A stretch of DNA of 64,000 nucleotides from Pseudomonas sp. AKS31 (GTDB lineage Bacteria; Pseudomonadota; Gammaproteobacteria; Pseudomonadales; Pseudomonadaceae): assembly GCF_023634765.1 (NCBI RefSeq), contig NZ_JAMLFX010000002.1:455051-519050 (forward strand), in the 5' to 3' direction. Under the pieces are notes generated by a model. The model was not told the DNA's origin. It did no database searches and saw nothing but the letters and a program-made list of their open reading frames with translations. Shown here piece by piece: positions 1-7,901 of the stretch (position 1 is its first letter; every line of letters starts with the position of its first letter). The position numbers and the translations under genes were made by a program.

Positions 1-23
1 CAGACACCACAGACTCCATGCAA

Positions 24-45
24 AACCCGCCAATGGCGGTTATTC
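24..45 (+). terminator. Possible terminator of an upstream gene
   Basis: An imperfect hairpin (AACCCGCC / GGCGGTT, one bulged C) is followed by ATTCTT. It could end a gene lying before the window. The T tract is poor, so the call is weak. Confidence 0.25.
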
Positions 46-87
46 TTCCCCCCGACTGTTACGTGTGCATTTGGGGGAAAGGCCAGC

Positions 88-834
88 ATGGATAAAGTCA
101 TTGTGATCACCGGTGGCGGGCGCGGGATTGGCGCGGCCACGGCGCTGTTGGCTGCCGAGCAAGGCTATCGGATCTGCATCAACTATCAGTCGGATGAACA
201 GGCCGCGCACAGCGTACTGGAGCAGGTCCGCGCATTGGGCGCCCAGGCCATCGCCGTACGTGCCGACGTCAGCATCGAAGACGAAGTGATCGCGCTGTTC
301 CATCGGGTCGACACCGAGTTGGGCCGGGTCACGGCACTGGTGAACAACGCCGGCACCGTCGGACAAAAGTCGCGGGTCGACGAAATGTCCGAATTCCGTA
401 TCCTCAAAATCATGAAAACCAATGTCCTGGCGCCGATTCTTTGCGCCAAGCACGCGATCCTGCGCATGTCGCCCAAACACGGCGGGCAGGGCGGCAGCAT
501 CGTCAATGTGTCGTCGGTGGCCGCGCGTCTGGGCTCGCCGAACGAATACGTCGATTACGCGGCGTCCAAAGGTGCGCTCGACACCTTCACTATCGGTTTG
601 TCCAAGGAAGTCGCGGGAGAGGGGATTCGGGTCAACGCGGTGCGCCCGGGTTACATCTATACCGATTTCCACGCCTTGAGCGGCGATCCGGATCGGGTCA
701 GCAAGCTCGAGTCGGCGATTCCGATGGCCCGTGGCGGACGGCCGGATGAGGTGGCGGAAGCGATTGTCTGGTTGTTGTCGGATAAGGCTTCGTATGCGAC
801 GGGTACGTTTGTTGATTTGGGGGGTGGGCGCTGA
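88..834 (+). CDS. SDR-family NAD(P)-dependent oxidoreductase
   Basis: A 248-aa classical short-chain dehydrogenase/reductase. The N-terminal TGGGRGIG (about residues 8-15) is the cofactor-binding glycine motif, NNAG sits near residue 86, and the catalytic pair is Y157/K161 in YAASK, preceded by the VSS serine. The length is normal for the family. A C-terminal DLGGGR matches glucose-dehydrogenase-like SDRs of unknown substrate. The start follows an AAAGG ribosome site 5-10 nt upstream. It stands alone: the next gene is on the other strand and a REP pair lies between them. The fold and oxidoreductase class are clear; the substrate cannot be told from the sequence. Confidence 0.9.
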   Translation: MDKVIVITGGGRGIGAATALLAAEQGYRICINYQSDEQAAHSVLEQVRALGAQAIAVRADVSIEDEVIALFHRVDTELGRVTALVNNAGTVGQKSRVDEMSEFRILKIMKTNVLAPILCAKHAILRMSPKHGGQGGSIVNVSSVAARLGSPNEYVDYAASKGALDTFTIGLSKEVAGEGIRVNAVRPGYIYTDFHALSGDPDRVSKLESAIPMARGGRPDEVAEAIVWLLSDKASYATGTFVDLGGGR

Positions 835-865
835 TCTTTGGGATTTGTGTTGCCTGATCCGGCCA

Positions 866-957
866 CATCGCTGGCAAGCCAGCTCCCACAGGTTTCTGTG
901 TCGTACACAACCTATGCGGTGACAGAGATCACTGTGGGAGCTGGCTTGCCAGCGATG
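866..957. repeat. REP pair (REPIN-like), GTGGGAGCTGG type
   Basis: Two inverted arms (CATCGCTGGCAAGCCAGC at 866-883 and its complement ending at 957) face each other across about 40 bp, between the convergent SDR and MocR genes. Similar arms recur at 13498, 22182, 34710 and 59655. The position suggests a bidirectional 3'-end hairpin. Confidence 0.85.
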
Positions 958-983
958 GCGCCAGCACAGGCAACATCCAACTG

Positions 984-2393
984 TCAGAACGACCGCACAA
1001 TCCGCCCCAACGTTTCCATGGCTTTTTCCGAGTCCTCGGTCCAAGGGCTGCCATAGTTCAGCCGAATGCAATTCCTGAAGCGCTGCGTCGGCGAGAAAAT
1101 CGGCCCCGGTGCAATGCTGATCCCCTGCGCCAGTGCCATCTGAAACAACTTCAATGAATCCATTTGCGGTGGCAGTTCCAGCCACAAAAAGTAGCCGCCC
1201 GCCGGTTGGCTGACCCGCGTCTGCGCCGGGAAGTAGCGGGCGATCGCCGCGAGCATTGCGCTCTGCTGTTCTTCCAGTGCGTAACGCAGTTTGCGCAGGT
1301 GGCGGTCATAACCGCCGTGTTGCAGGTAGTCGGCAATCGCTGCTTGTGCGGGCATCGAGGCGCACAGCGAAGTCATCAGTTTCAGACGTTCGATTTTCTG
1401 CGCGTAACGTCCGGCGGCGACCCAGCCGATGCGGTAGCCGGGGGCCAGGCTTTTGGCGAACGAACCGCAGTGCATCACCAGCCCTTCAGTGTCGAATGCC
1501 TTGGCCGGTTTCGGCGCCTGCTGGCCGTAATAGAGTTCGGCATAGACGTCGTCTTCGATCAGCGGCACTTGATGGTGGCGCAGCAGTTCGACCAGTTCCT
1601 GTTTCTTCGCCTCAGGCATGGTTGCGCCCATCGGGTTCTGGAAACTGGTCATGCACCAGCAGGCTTTGATCGGATGGCGTTCCAGGGTTTGCGCGAGCAC
1701 GCCGAGGTCGATGCCGTCGCGCGGGTGCACGGGAATTTCCACGGCTTTGAGTTTCAGCCGTTCGAGCACTTGCAGGCTGGCGTAGAACGCCGGGGCTTCG
1801 ATGGCCACCAGATCGCCCGGTTCGGTGACGGCTTGTAGGCACAGGTTCAGCGCTTCGAGGGCGCCGTTGGTGATCAGCAGTTCTTCCATCGGCAGCATCA
1901 GCCCGCCGACCATGTAGCGCAGGGCAATCTGCCGGCGCAGTTGCGGGTTGCCCGGTGACATGTCGGTGACAACCATGCGCGGGTCCATCTCGCGTGCGGC
2001 GCTGGCCAGCGAACGCGACAGGCGCTGCAACGGGAACAGGGTCGGGCTGGGGAACGCTGAGCCGAATGGCACGGTGCTCGGGTCCTTGATCGAATCGAGG
2101 ACCGAGAACACCAGTTCGCTGACGTCGACTTCGGTGGAATCGTTGACGTGGCTGCTGATTACCGGCTCGGAAAACGGGCTCGGCGCGTGGGTGTTGACGA
2201 AATAGCCGGAGCGCGGACGCGCGCGGATCAGGCCGCGGCGTTCGAGCAGGTAATAGGCCTGGAACACCGTGGACGGGCTGACCCCGTAGGTCTGGCTGGC
2301 GTAACGCACCGAAGGCACGCGCTGGCCGGGGCCAAGGACGCCGGAGCGGATCAGTTCAGCGATGTCGTCGGCGAATTTTTCGTAGCGTTTCAT
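984..2393 (-). CDS. MocR/PdxR-type regulator: GntR DNA-binding domain fused to aminotransferase domain
   Basis: A 469-aa protein. Residues 1-75 form a GntR winged helix (VSPSTVFQAYYLLERRGLI, then RPRSGYFV). Residues from about 110 onward are a fold-type-I aminotransferase, with the PLP lysine near K314 in GSFAKSLAPG and the downstream YRIGW. This is the MocR architecture, in which PLP binding senses amino acids or vitamin B6 compounds instead of catalysing transamination. The regulated gene is usually a neighbour; no divergent partner exists here, because the gene upstream (ccoG) runs in the same direction 350 bp away. The target is therefore unknown. The ATG at 2393 begins the HTH domain directly, so the start is well supported. 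Confidence 0.9.
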   Translation of the reverse strand: MKRYEKFADDIAELIRSGVLGPGQRVPSVRYASQTYGVSPSTVFQAYYLLERRGLIRARPRSGYFVNTHAPSPFSEPVISSHVNDSTEVDVSELVFSVLDSIKDPSTVPFGSAFPSPTLFPLQRLSRSLASAAREMDPRMVVTDMSPGNPQLRRQIALRYMVGGLMLPMEELLITNGALEALNLCLQAVTEPGDLVAIEAPAFYASLQVLERLKLKAVEIPVHPRDGIDLGVLAQTLERHPIKACWCMTSFQNPMGATMPEAKKQELVELLRHHQVPLIEDDVYAELYYGQQAPKPAKAFDTEGLVMHCGSFAKSLAPGYRIGWVAAGRYAQKIERLKLMTSLCASMPAQAAIADYLQHGGYDRHLRKLRYALEEQQSAMLAAIARYFPAQTRVSQPAGGYFLWLELPPQMDSLKLFQMALAQGISIAPGPIFSPTQRFRNCIRLNYGSPWTEDSEKAMETLGRIVRSF

Positions 2394-2441
2394 CGAGTAC
2401 CTTGGTGCTGGTGTTTTTGAGGTGTGTCAGGGAGGAAAAAG

Positions 2442-2474
2442 CCCTCACCCTAACCCTCTCCCAGAGGGAGAGGG
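2442..2474. repeat. Dispersed CCCTCACCC..GGGAGAGGG repeat, copy 1
   Basis: A CCCTCACCCTAACCCTCTCC stretch runs into GAGGGAGAGGGG, so the copy is itself partly palindromic. An inverted copy lies at 2692-2724 on the far side of a 36-bp tandem array, and further copies lie in the tandem duplication near 46.6 kb. Confidence 0.8.
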
Positions 2475-2504
2475 GACTGATTGGGGGATGCTTGTGAACT
2501 ACAC

Positions 2505-2657
2505 CGACCTGAAAGTGCTTTGCTGAATCCATAGTCGATTCGGCCTGAAAATGCTTTGCTGAATCCACAATCGTTTCGTCTTGATAGTGTTTTGCTGAAT
2601 CCATAATCGATTCAGCCTGAAAATGCTTTGCTGAATCCATAATCGACTCGGTCTGTC
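2505..2657. repeat. 36-bp tandem repeat array (about four units)
   Basis: Three full units and two partial end units, each about 36 bp, share the core TGCTTTGCTGAATCCAT. The units differ at a few positions, and there are no spacers. Because 36 is a multiple of three, the - strand reads as a 12-residue periodic peptide (MDSAKHFQAES...), but no convincing gene surrounds it. The array fills the 350-bp gap between ccoG and the MocR gene. Confidence 0.9.
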
Positions 2658-2691
2658 AGGTCGATGTATAGCGACAGACACCTCGGTCGGC

Positions 2692-2724
2692 CCCCTCTAC
2701 CCCTGGGAGAGGGCTGGGGTGAGG
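2692..2724. repeat. Dispersed CCCTCACCC..GGGAGAGGG repeat, inverted copy 2
   Basis: This segment contains GGGAGAGGGCTGGGGTGAGGG, the reverse orientation of the copy at 2442-2474. It starts 18 bp before the stop codon of ccoG and may also fold as a 3'-end hairpin. Confidence 0.75.
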
Positions 2725-2741
2725 GAGCGGATTCTAACGGC

Positions 2742-4184
2742 TCAACGATTCATCGGCGCAACAAACCTGCTCTTCGCCACGCTGTAAACCTCCGGCTCAT
2801 CGCTGTCGGCAATCTTGAAACTCAAGGTCTGCGAACTGCTGGCCGGGCGTTCCGTGGTCATCGCCACCGACACTGGCACATCGACAATTTCCCCCGGGGC
2901 CAGGCTCAACTCGGTCTTGCCTTGCAACTGGAAGCCGTCACCGTCGACCAGGCTCAGGTTGTAGTCCTGGCGCTGCTGGGTTTTGTTAATGACTTTGAGG
3001 GTGTAGATGTTTTCAATCTGGCCCTGACCATTCTCGCGGAACAACCCGCGATCCTTGGTTACATCCAGCGAAACCATTGGCCGTTCGACCAGCGCCAGTG
3101 CCAATGCGCCGATCATCGCCACCAGCACCACGGTGTAGCCGATCAGACGCGGGCGCAGCAGGTGGGTTTTGCCACCCTGCAACTCGCGCTCGGAACTGTA
3201 GCGGATCAACCCGCGCGGGTAGTTCATTTTGTCCATGATCGAGTCACAGGCGTCGATGCACGCCGCGCAGCCGATGCACTCCATCTGCAAGCCGTCGCGG
3301 ATGTCGATGCCGGTCGGGCAGACCTGCACGCACAACTGGCAATCGATGCAATCACCCAGGCCGGCTTCAAGCGGTTTCACATCGCGTTTGCGCGGGCCAC
3401 GGTTTTCGCCACGGGCAACGTCATAGGAGATCGCCAGGGTGTCCTTGTCGAACATCACGCTCTGGAACCGCGCATACGGGCACATGTGCATGCAAACGGC
3501 TTCACGCAGCCAACCGGCGTTGATGTAAGTCGCAGCGGTGAAAAACAGCACCCAGAACAGGCTGACCCCGCCGATTTGCAGGGTCAGCAGTTCTTCGGCC
3601 AGTGGCCGGATCGGCGTGAAGTAACCGACAAAGGTCAGGCCGGTCAGCACGCTGATTGCCAGCCACAGGGTGTGCTTGGCCGCACGCCGCGCCAGTTTGT
3701 TCAGGCTCCACGGCGCAGCTTGCAGTTTGATGCGTTGGTTGCGCTCGCCTTCGGTGATCTTCTCGCACCACATGAAGATCCACGTCCACGAACTCTGCGG
3801 GCAGGTATAGCCGCACCAGACCCGGCCAGCGAACACGGTGATGGCGAACAGGCCGAACGCGGCGATGATCAGCAGCGCGGACAGCAGAATGAAATCCTGC
3901 GGCCAGAAGGTCGCGCCGAAGATGTGAAATTTGCTTTCGGAAAGATCCCAGAGCACCGCCTGACGTCCGCCCCAGTTCAGCCACACGGTGCCGAAAAACA
4001 GCACGAACAGAAAACCCGCGCCGCTCATGCGCAGGGTACGGAACAGGCCGGTGAAGCTGCGGGTGTGGATCTGGTTGTCGCTGGACCTGGCCGTCGCCTT
4101 CATTGGGCGTGCGGGCACCTTTTTTATATGAGGAGCTATGGTTGGGGATGCTTCTACGGTTCGGACGGGGATTTGTTCGCTCAT
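2742..4184 (-). CDS. ccoG: Cytochrome c oxidase accessory protein CcoG (RdxA/FixG family)
   Basis: About 480 aa, an integral membrane iron-sulphur protein used in copper delivery and assembly of cbb3-type oxidases. Visible marks are the VWCGYTCPQSSWTW segment, five hydrophobic membrane stretches, CMHMCPYARFQ, and two ferredoxin clusters (CIDCQLCVQVCP and CIGCAACIDACD). A periplasmic Ig-like C-terminal domain follows the last membrane helix (LIGYTVVLVAMIGALALALV). I place the start at MSEQIPV (4184); an in-frame ATG 24 nt upstream is also possible, since a GGAGG lies between the two. No ccoNOP or ccoS gene is in the window, so this is a stand-alone copy. Confidence 0.92.
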   Translation of the reverse strand: MSEQIPVRTVEASPTIAPHIKKVPARPMKATARSSDNQIHTRSFTGLFRTLRMSGAGFLFVLFFGTVWLNWGGRQAVLWDLSESKFHIFGATFWPQDFILLSALLIIAAFGLFAITVFAGRVWCGYTCPQSSWTWIFMWCEKITEGERNQRIKLQAAPWSLNKLARRAAKHTLWLAISVLTGLTFVGYFTPIRPLAEELLTLQIGGVSLFWVLFFTAATYINAGWLREAVCMHMCPYARFQSVMFDKDTLAISYDVARGENRGPRKRDVKPLEAGLGDCIDCQLCVQVCPTGIDIRDGLQMECIGCAACIDACDSIMDKMNYPRGLIRYSSERELQGGKTHLLRPRLIGYTVVLVAMIGALALALVERPMVSLDVTKDRGLFRENGQGQIENIYTLKVINKTQQRQDYNLSLVDGDGFQLQGKTELSLAPGEIVDVPVSVAMTTERPASSSQTLSFKIADSDEPEVYSVAKSRFVAPMNR

Positions 4185-4330
4185 GGTTATTCGCTCATCA
4201 GCCTCCATCAGGCCAGAGCACTATGAGCGTCGATCTGTTTGCATAACAGACTCAGCTATTTCAATAAAAAGCGGATCAGATGCGATTCTGTGCAACGCCT
4301 GCGACAACTTGAAGCAGCCCGCAAACAAAG

Positions 4331-4359
4331 GCGCAAACGCCTATATCAGGCGTTTGCGC
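4331..4359 (-). terminator. Strong hairpin after the small DUF3203-like gene
   Basis: A perfect 11-bp stem, GCGCAAACGCC / GGCGTTTGCGC, has a 7-nt loop. On the - strand it is followed by CTTTGTTTG. It lies 21 bp past the stop of the 82-aa gene and upstream of ccoG, so it should separate the two transcripts. Confidence 0.7.
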
Positions 4360-4379
4360 GGGGTGTTGATCAAGGTCAG

Positions 4380-4628
4380 TCAAATCACCGAACCACTCTC
4401 GTCAGCCTTCAAGTGCTTGCGACCGTCCTTGGCACCCGCGACGGTCAATGCGTCAGCATCTGCTTCGGTGATGTACACGCGCCGGCCGTCTATTTCCACA
4501 AACGACATGGCCTTGTCGCTGTCCGTGAGCACTTCCAGGGTGTCGCAAATGCGGATTTCTTCGCCATTCTCGACAGTGAAAAAACATACTTTCTGTTCGG
4601 GATTGGATTCATCGACTCGAAGGAGCAT
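4380..4628 (-). CDS. Small conserved protein, DUF3203-like
   Basis: An 82-aa acidic protein with no signal peptide or membrane segment, so presumably cytoplasmic. It begins MLLRVDESNPEQKVCFF and has alternating strands ending in VYITEADADALTVAGA. From memory it resembles the Pseudomonas-restricted DUF3203 family, which has no known function; I cannot confirm that here. The ATG has a clear AAGGA ribosome site 8 nt upstream. It is divergent from the MgtC gene and is followed by a strong terminator hairpin, so it is monocistronic. Confidence 0.7.
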   Translation of the reverse strand: MLLRVDESNPEQKVCFFTVENGEEIRICDTLEVLTDSDKAMSFVEIDGRRVYITEADADALTVAGAKDGRKHLKADESGSVI

Positions 4629-4752
4629 GAGGGCAGTCCTTTTTTCAGGGGTGTCTGCAAGGTTAGGGCACAGGCTTCGCCGATCGTTCTGCGCAACTGA
4701 TTAATGGTCGCCGCTGTCCATCGTCTATCGAGCCAATAACAAGGACTGCACG

Positions 4753-5265
4753 ATGAACGCGTGGTGGCATGAAGTGTGGGAAACCCTGCAGGCGGAATTC
4801 GCCGACGTTGCGGATGCTTCGCAATTGACGCGCATTACCGTGCGCCTGCTGATGGCGGCGGTACTGGGCGGCATCCTCGGTTTTGAACGCGAGCACAAGG
4901 GCAAGGCTGCCGGGGTGCGCACGCATATGTTGGTGGCGCTCGGGGCCGCACTGTTTGTGTTGGTGCCGCAGACGTCGGGGGCGGAGTCGGATGCGATGAG
5001 CCGTGTGCTGCAAGGCGTGATTGCCGGGATCGGCTTTCTCGGCGCCGGGACTATCCTGAAAAACAAGGAAGGCGATGAAGGCCATGTCAAAGGCCTGACC
5101 ACGGCTGCCGGGTTGTGGATGACCGCGGCCATTGGTGTGGCGGCCGGGTTGGGCCGGGAAGCGACGGCGCTGCTGAGTACCTTGCTGGCGCTGGGAATTT
5201 TCAGCGTGATGCCGCGAATTGTACGGCTGTTCGAAAACGACGATGAAAAGAACAGACATCTGTAG
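4753..5265 (+). CDS. MgtC/SapB-family membrane protein
   Basis: A 170-aa protein whose first ~30 residues are soluble, followed by hydrophobic helices that contain the family signature GGILGFEREHKGKAAGVRTH and the glycine-rich IAGIGFLGAGTI, then KGLTTAAGLWMTAAIGVAAG. MgtC-family proteins are linked to growth in low magnesium, intramacrophage survival and acid tolerance in other bacteria. This copy is the short form without the C-terminal ACT-like domain. The start has AAGGA 7 nt upstream. No magnesium transporter gene is adjacent. Confidence 0.9.
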   Translation: MNAWWHEVWETLQAEFADVADASQLTRITVRLLMAAVLGGILGFEREHKGKAAGVRTHMLVALGAALFVLVPQTSGAESDAMSRVLQGVIAGIGFLGAGTILKNKEGDEGHVKGLTTAAGLWMTAAIGVAAGLGREATALLSTLLALGIFSVMPRIVRLFENDDEKNRHL

Positions 5266-5283
5266 CCAATGATTGCTAACCCC

Positions 5284-5369
5284 TGTAGGAGCTGCCGAAG
5301 GCTGCGAGCTTTTGACTTTGATTGTCTAAAACCAAGATCAAAAGATCGCAGCCTGCGGCAGCTCCTACA
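5284..5369. repeat. TGTAGGAGCTGCCG-family inverted repeat
   Basis: TGTAGGAGCTGCCGAAGGCT (5284 on) pairs with AGCCTGCGGCAGCTCCTACA (ending 5369); the inner parts also match as GAGCTTTTGA and TCAAAAGATC. It can fold into a long hairpin between the convergent MgtC and proline-rich genes. The same family occurs at 7776, 15926 and 31444. Confidence 0.88.
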
Positions 5370-5385
5370 TGAGCTACATCGGTGA

Positions 5386-5544
5386 TCAAACGATAACGGG
5401 CGGCATTGTGCTCGGCGGTTCTTCTTTCGGCGGTGGCGTGGTGCCGGGCGGTTCCTGCTCGGGAATCGGCTGCGGCTCGGTCTCTGGCAGCGTTGGGTTG
5501 TCGATGTTCGGATCGGGCGTTTCGGCCGGGATCGGGATGTTCAT
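5386..5544 (-). CDS. Small proline-rich protein of unknown function
   Basis: A 52-aa protein starting MNIPIPAETPDPNIDNP. About a third of the residues are proline and many others are Glu or Thr (PEQEPPGTTPPPKEEPPST), so it should be disordered. The start is chosen at 5544 because GGAGG stands 7 nt upstream; a longer frame to 5598 lacks such a site. There is no signal peptide. It is divergent from glgE and shares its intergenic region, so it may answer to the same stress signal. Its function is not recognisable. Confidence 0.6.
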   Translation of the reverse strand: MNIPIPAETPDPNIDNPTLPETEPQPIPEQEPPGTTPPPKEEPPSTMPPVIV

Positions 5545-5643
5545 CTGATGACCTCCGTGTGGCACATGGCGTGAGAAGTGCTTAAGTGGATTGACCACCC
5601 TGCACGCGATTCGATCCGCTTTTCTGACACGGCAATTTCATCT

Positions 5644-5671
5644 GAACTTTTCCCGGCGCCGGCCGCTCGGA
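5644..5671 (+). promoter_or_regulatory. Candidate AlgU (sigma-22/RpoE) promoter for glgE
   Basis: GAACTT at 5644-5649 and TCGGA at 5667-5671 are separated by 17 bp. The known AlgU consensus is GAACTT, 16-17 bp, TCTGA, so there is one mismatch in the -10. The glgE ATG lies about 90 bp downstream. The match was made by eye. Confidence 0.55.
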
Positions 5672-5761
5672 ACCTAAGTGAGTTCATTTCGGGGCAGGTG
5701 CTTCGTTGTGAACACTGATCCGGCACAAGAGCGTCCTTGGGGCGTTAAGGAGAGATGCTCA

Positions 5762-7759
5762 ATGACTGCTGAAAGACCTTCTGAACTGAGCTACAACCCG
5801 CACATGCCGCTGTCGCAGGCGTTGCTGCTGCCGCGCATTGTCATCGAAAACACCATGCCGACCCTCGATGGCGGGCAGTTCGCCGTGAAGTCGATTGCCG
5901 GCCGTGAAATTGTGGTCACCAGCAAAGTATTTGCCGACGGCCACGACAAACTCGCCGTGCGCATCCGCTGGCGCGAAGAGGGCGAGGAAACCTGGCAAAC
6001 CGAGGTCATGGCTGATCAGGGCAACAATGGCTGGCAAGGCCAGTTCCGCCCTGAGCACCAAGGACGCTTCCTCTATTGCATCGAAGCGTGGATCGACCAT
6101 TTCGCCAGTTTCCAATATGAACTGGAGAAGAAACACAGCGCCGCTGTGCCTGTTTCGCTGGAGTTGCAGGAAGGCCGAACCATGGTGCAACAGGCCGCCG
6201 AACGCAGCGAAGGCCAGCTCAGCGAACAGCTCGCCGCGTTGCATCACGAATTGTCCGGGTTGCTCGAAACCGAGCAGGTTGCGCTATTCCTGCACTCGCG
6301 CAGTGCGCAATTGATGGCTGAGGCCGATCACCGCGCTTACCTGAGCGTCAGTGCGGAGTTCCCGGTGGATGTCGAACGCGAACTGGCCGAGTTTGCCAGT
6401 TGGTACGAACTGTTTCCGCGCTCGATCACCGACGATCCCCACCGTCACGGCACCTTCAATGATGTGCACGCGCGTTTGCCGATGATTCAGGACATGGGCT
6501 TCGACGTCCTTTACTTCACGCCGATCCACCCGATTGGCCGCGCCCATCGCAAGGGCCGCAACAATTCCCTGACCGCCGGTCCCGATGATCCTGGCAGCCC
6601 TTATGCAATTGGCAGTGAGGAGGGTGGTCACGAGGCGATTCACTCGCAACTCGGCACCCGCGAGGATTTCCGTCGACTGGTGGCCGCTGCCGCCGATCAC
6701 GGTCTGGAAATCGCCCTCGACTTCGCCATTCAGTGTTCCCAGGATCACCCGTGGCTCAAACAGCATCCGGGCTGGTTCAACTGGCGTCCCGACGGCACGA
6801 TCAAATACGCCGAGAACCCACCAAAGAAATATCAGGACATCGTCAACGTCGACTTCTATGCGCCGGACGCGATTCCGAGCCTGTGGGTCGAGTTGCGCGA
6901 CATCGTCATTGGTTGGGTCGAGGAGGGCGTGAAGATCTTTCGTGTCGACAATCCGCACACCAAGCCCCTGCCGTTCTGGCAATGGCTGATCGCCGACGTT
7001 CGCGCGCTGTACCCGGAAGTCATCTTCCTCGCCGAAGCTTTCACCACGCCAGCGATGATGGCGCGGCTGGGCAAGGTCGGGTACACCCAGAGCTATACCT
7101 ATTTCACCTGGCGCAACAGCAAGACTGAGCTGGCGACGTATTTCACTGAGCTGAATGAATCGCCGTGGCGCGAATGCTACCGGCCGAACTTCTTCGTCAA
7201 CACGCCGGATATCAACCCGGCGTTCCTGCACGAATCCGGGCGTCCGGGATTTCTCATCCGCGCCGCGCTGGCAACCATGGGTTCAGGCCTGTGGGGCATG
7301 TATTCGGGGTTCGAACTGTGCGAGTCGGCGCCGGTGCCGGGCAAAGAGGAATACCTCGACTCGGAGAAGTACGAGATCCGCGTCCGCGACTTCACCGAGC
7401 CCGGCAACATCATTGCCGAGATCGCCCAGCTCAACCGTATTCGCCGGCAGAACCCGGCGCTGCACACGCATCTGGGCCTGAAGGTCTACAACGCGTGGAA
7501 CGACAACATCCTGTTTTTCGGCAAGCGCAGTTTTGACGGCAGCAATTTCATTCTGGTCGCGGTCAGCCTTGATCCGCACAACGTGCAGGAAGCGAATTTT
7601 GAACTGCCGCTGTGGGAAATGGGCCTGCCCGACGATGCGACCACCCACGGCGAAGACTTGATGAACGGGCATCGCTGGGACTGGCACGGCAAATACCAGT
7701 TCATGCGCATTGACCCGGCGTATCAGCCGTTCGGTATCTGGCGAATTACTGCCACCTAA
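5762..7759 (+). CDS. glgE: Alpha-1,4-glucan:maltose-1-phosphate maltosyltransferase GlgE
   Basis: A 665-aa GH13_3 enzyme that adds maltose units from maltose-1-phosphate to the non-reducing end of linear alpha-1,4-glucan. Residues 1-110 form an N-terminal beta domain. The (beta/alpha)8 barrel carries FTPIHPIGRAHRKGRNN, the nucleophile D396 in FRVDNPHTKP and the acid/base E425 in FLAEAFT. The 29-residue spacing between these two is the same as I recall for characterised actinobacterial GlgE. The start at MTAERPSELS is preferred over upstream in-frame codons because AAGGAGAG precedes it. It is the first gene of glgE-treS-glgB, with a REP hairpin between it and treS. The pathway needs no ADP-glucose. 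Confidence 0.95.
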   Translation: MTAERPSELSYNPHMPLSQALLLPRIVIENTMPTLDGGQFAVKSIAGREIVVTSKVFADGHDKLAVRIRWREEGEETWQTEVMADQGNNGWQGQFRPEHQGRFLYCIEAWIDHFASFQYELEKKHSAAVPVSLELQEGRTMVQQAAERSEGQLSEQLAALHHELSGLLETEQVALFLHSRSAQLMAEADHRAYLSVSAEFPVDVERELAEFASWYELFPRSITDDPHRHGTFNDVHARLPMIQDMGFDVLYFTPIHPIGRAHRKGRNNSLTAGPDDPGSPYAIGSEEGGHEAIHSQLGTREDFRRLVAAAADHGLEIALDFAIQCSQDHPWLKQHPGWFNWRPDGTIKYAENPPKKYQDIVNVDFYAPDAIPSLWVELRDIVIGWVEEGVKIFRVDNPHTKPLPFWQWLIADVRALYPEVIFLAEAFTTPAMMARLGKVGYTQSYTYFTWRNSKTELATYFTELNESPWRECYRPNFFVNTPDINPAFLHESGRPGFLIRAALATMGSGLWGMYSGFELCESAPVPGKEEYLDSEKYEIRVRDFTEPGNIIAEIAQLNRIRRQNPALHTHLGLKVYNAWNDNILFFGKRSFDGSNFILVAVSLDPHNVQEANFELPLWEMGLPDDATTHGEDLMNGHRWDWHGKYQFMRIDPAYQPFGIWRITAT

Positions 7760-7775
7760 GCATTGCCCAAACCCC

Positions 7776-7847
7776 TGTAGGAGCTGCCGAAGGCTGCGAT
7801 CTTTTAGAAACAAGATCAAAAGATCGCAGCCTTCGGCAGCTCCTACA
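7776..7847. repeat. TGTAGGAGCTGCCG-family inverted repeat between glgE and treS
   Basis: A short-loop copy: TGTAGGAGCTGCCGAAGGCT through AGCCTTCGGCAGCTCCTACA. It sits inside an otherwise polycistronic + strand cluster, where it could protect or terminate the glgE message and so unlink glgE dosage from treS-glgB. Confidence 0.88.
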
Positions 7848-7901
7848 GGGGGATCAGCACAATCAGATTCTGTGCAGAAACGAATTTTTCAGGAGTTTCA
7901 C

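Noticed and set aside
2356..2640. - strand frame encoding a 12-residue repeated peptide (MDSAKHFQAES-type)
   Set aside because: It is produced by the 36-bp tandem array, overlaps the MocR start region, has no ribosome site and runs on into the GGGAGAGGG repeat; treated as a repeat, not a gene.
2505..2657. Possible CRISPR array
   Set aside because: Units are adjacent with no spacers, differ from one another, and no cas gene is near.
4362..4379. Anr/FNR box upstream of ccoG (TTGATCAAGGTCAGTCAA)
   Set aside because: The right half is not ATCAA at the correct 4-bp spacing; an oxygen-responsive box cannot be supported.
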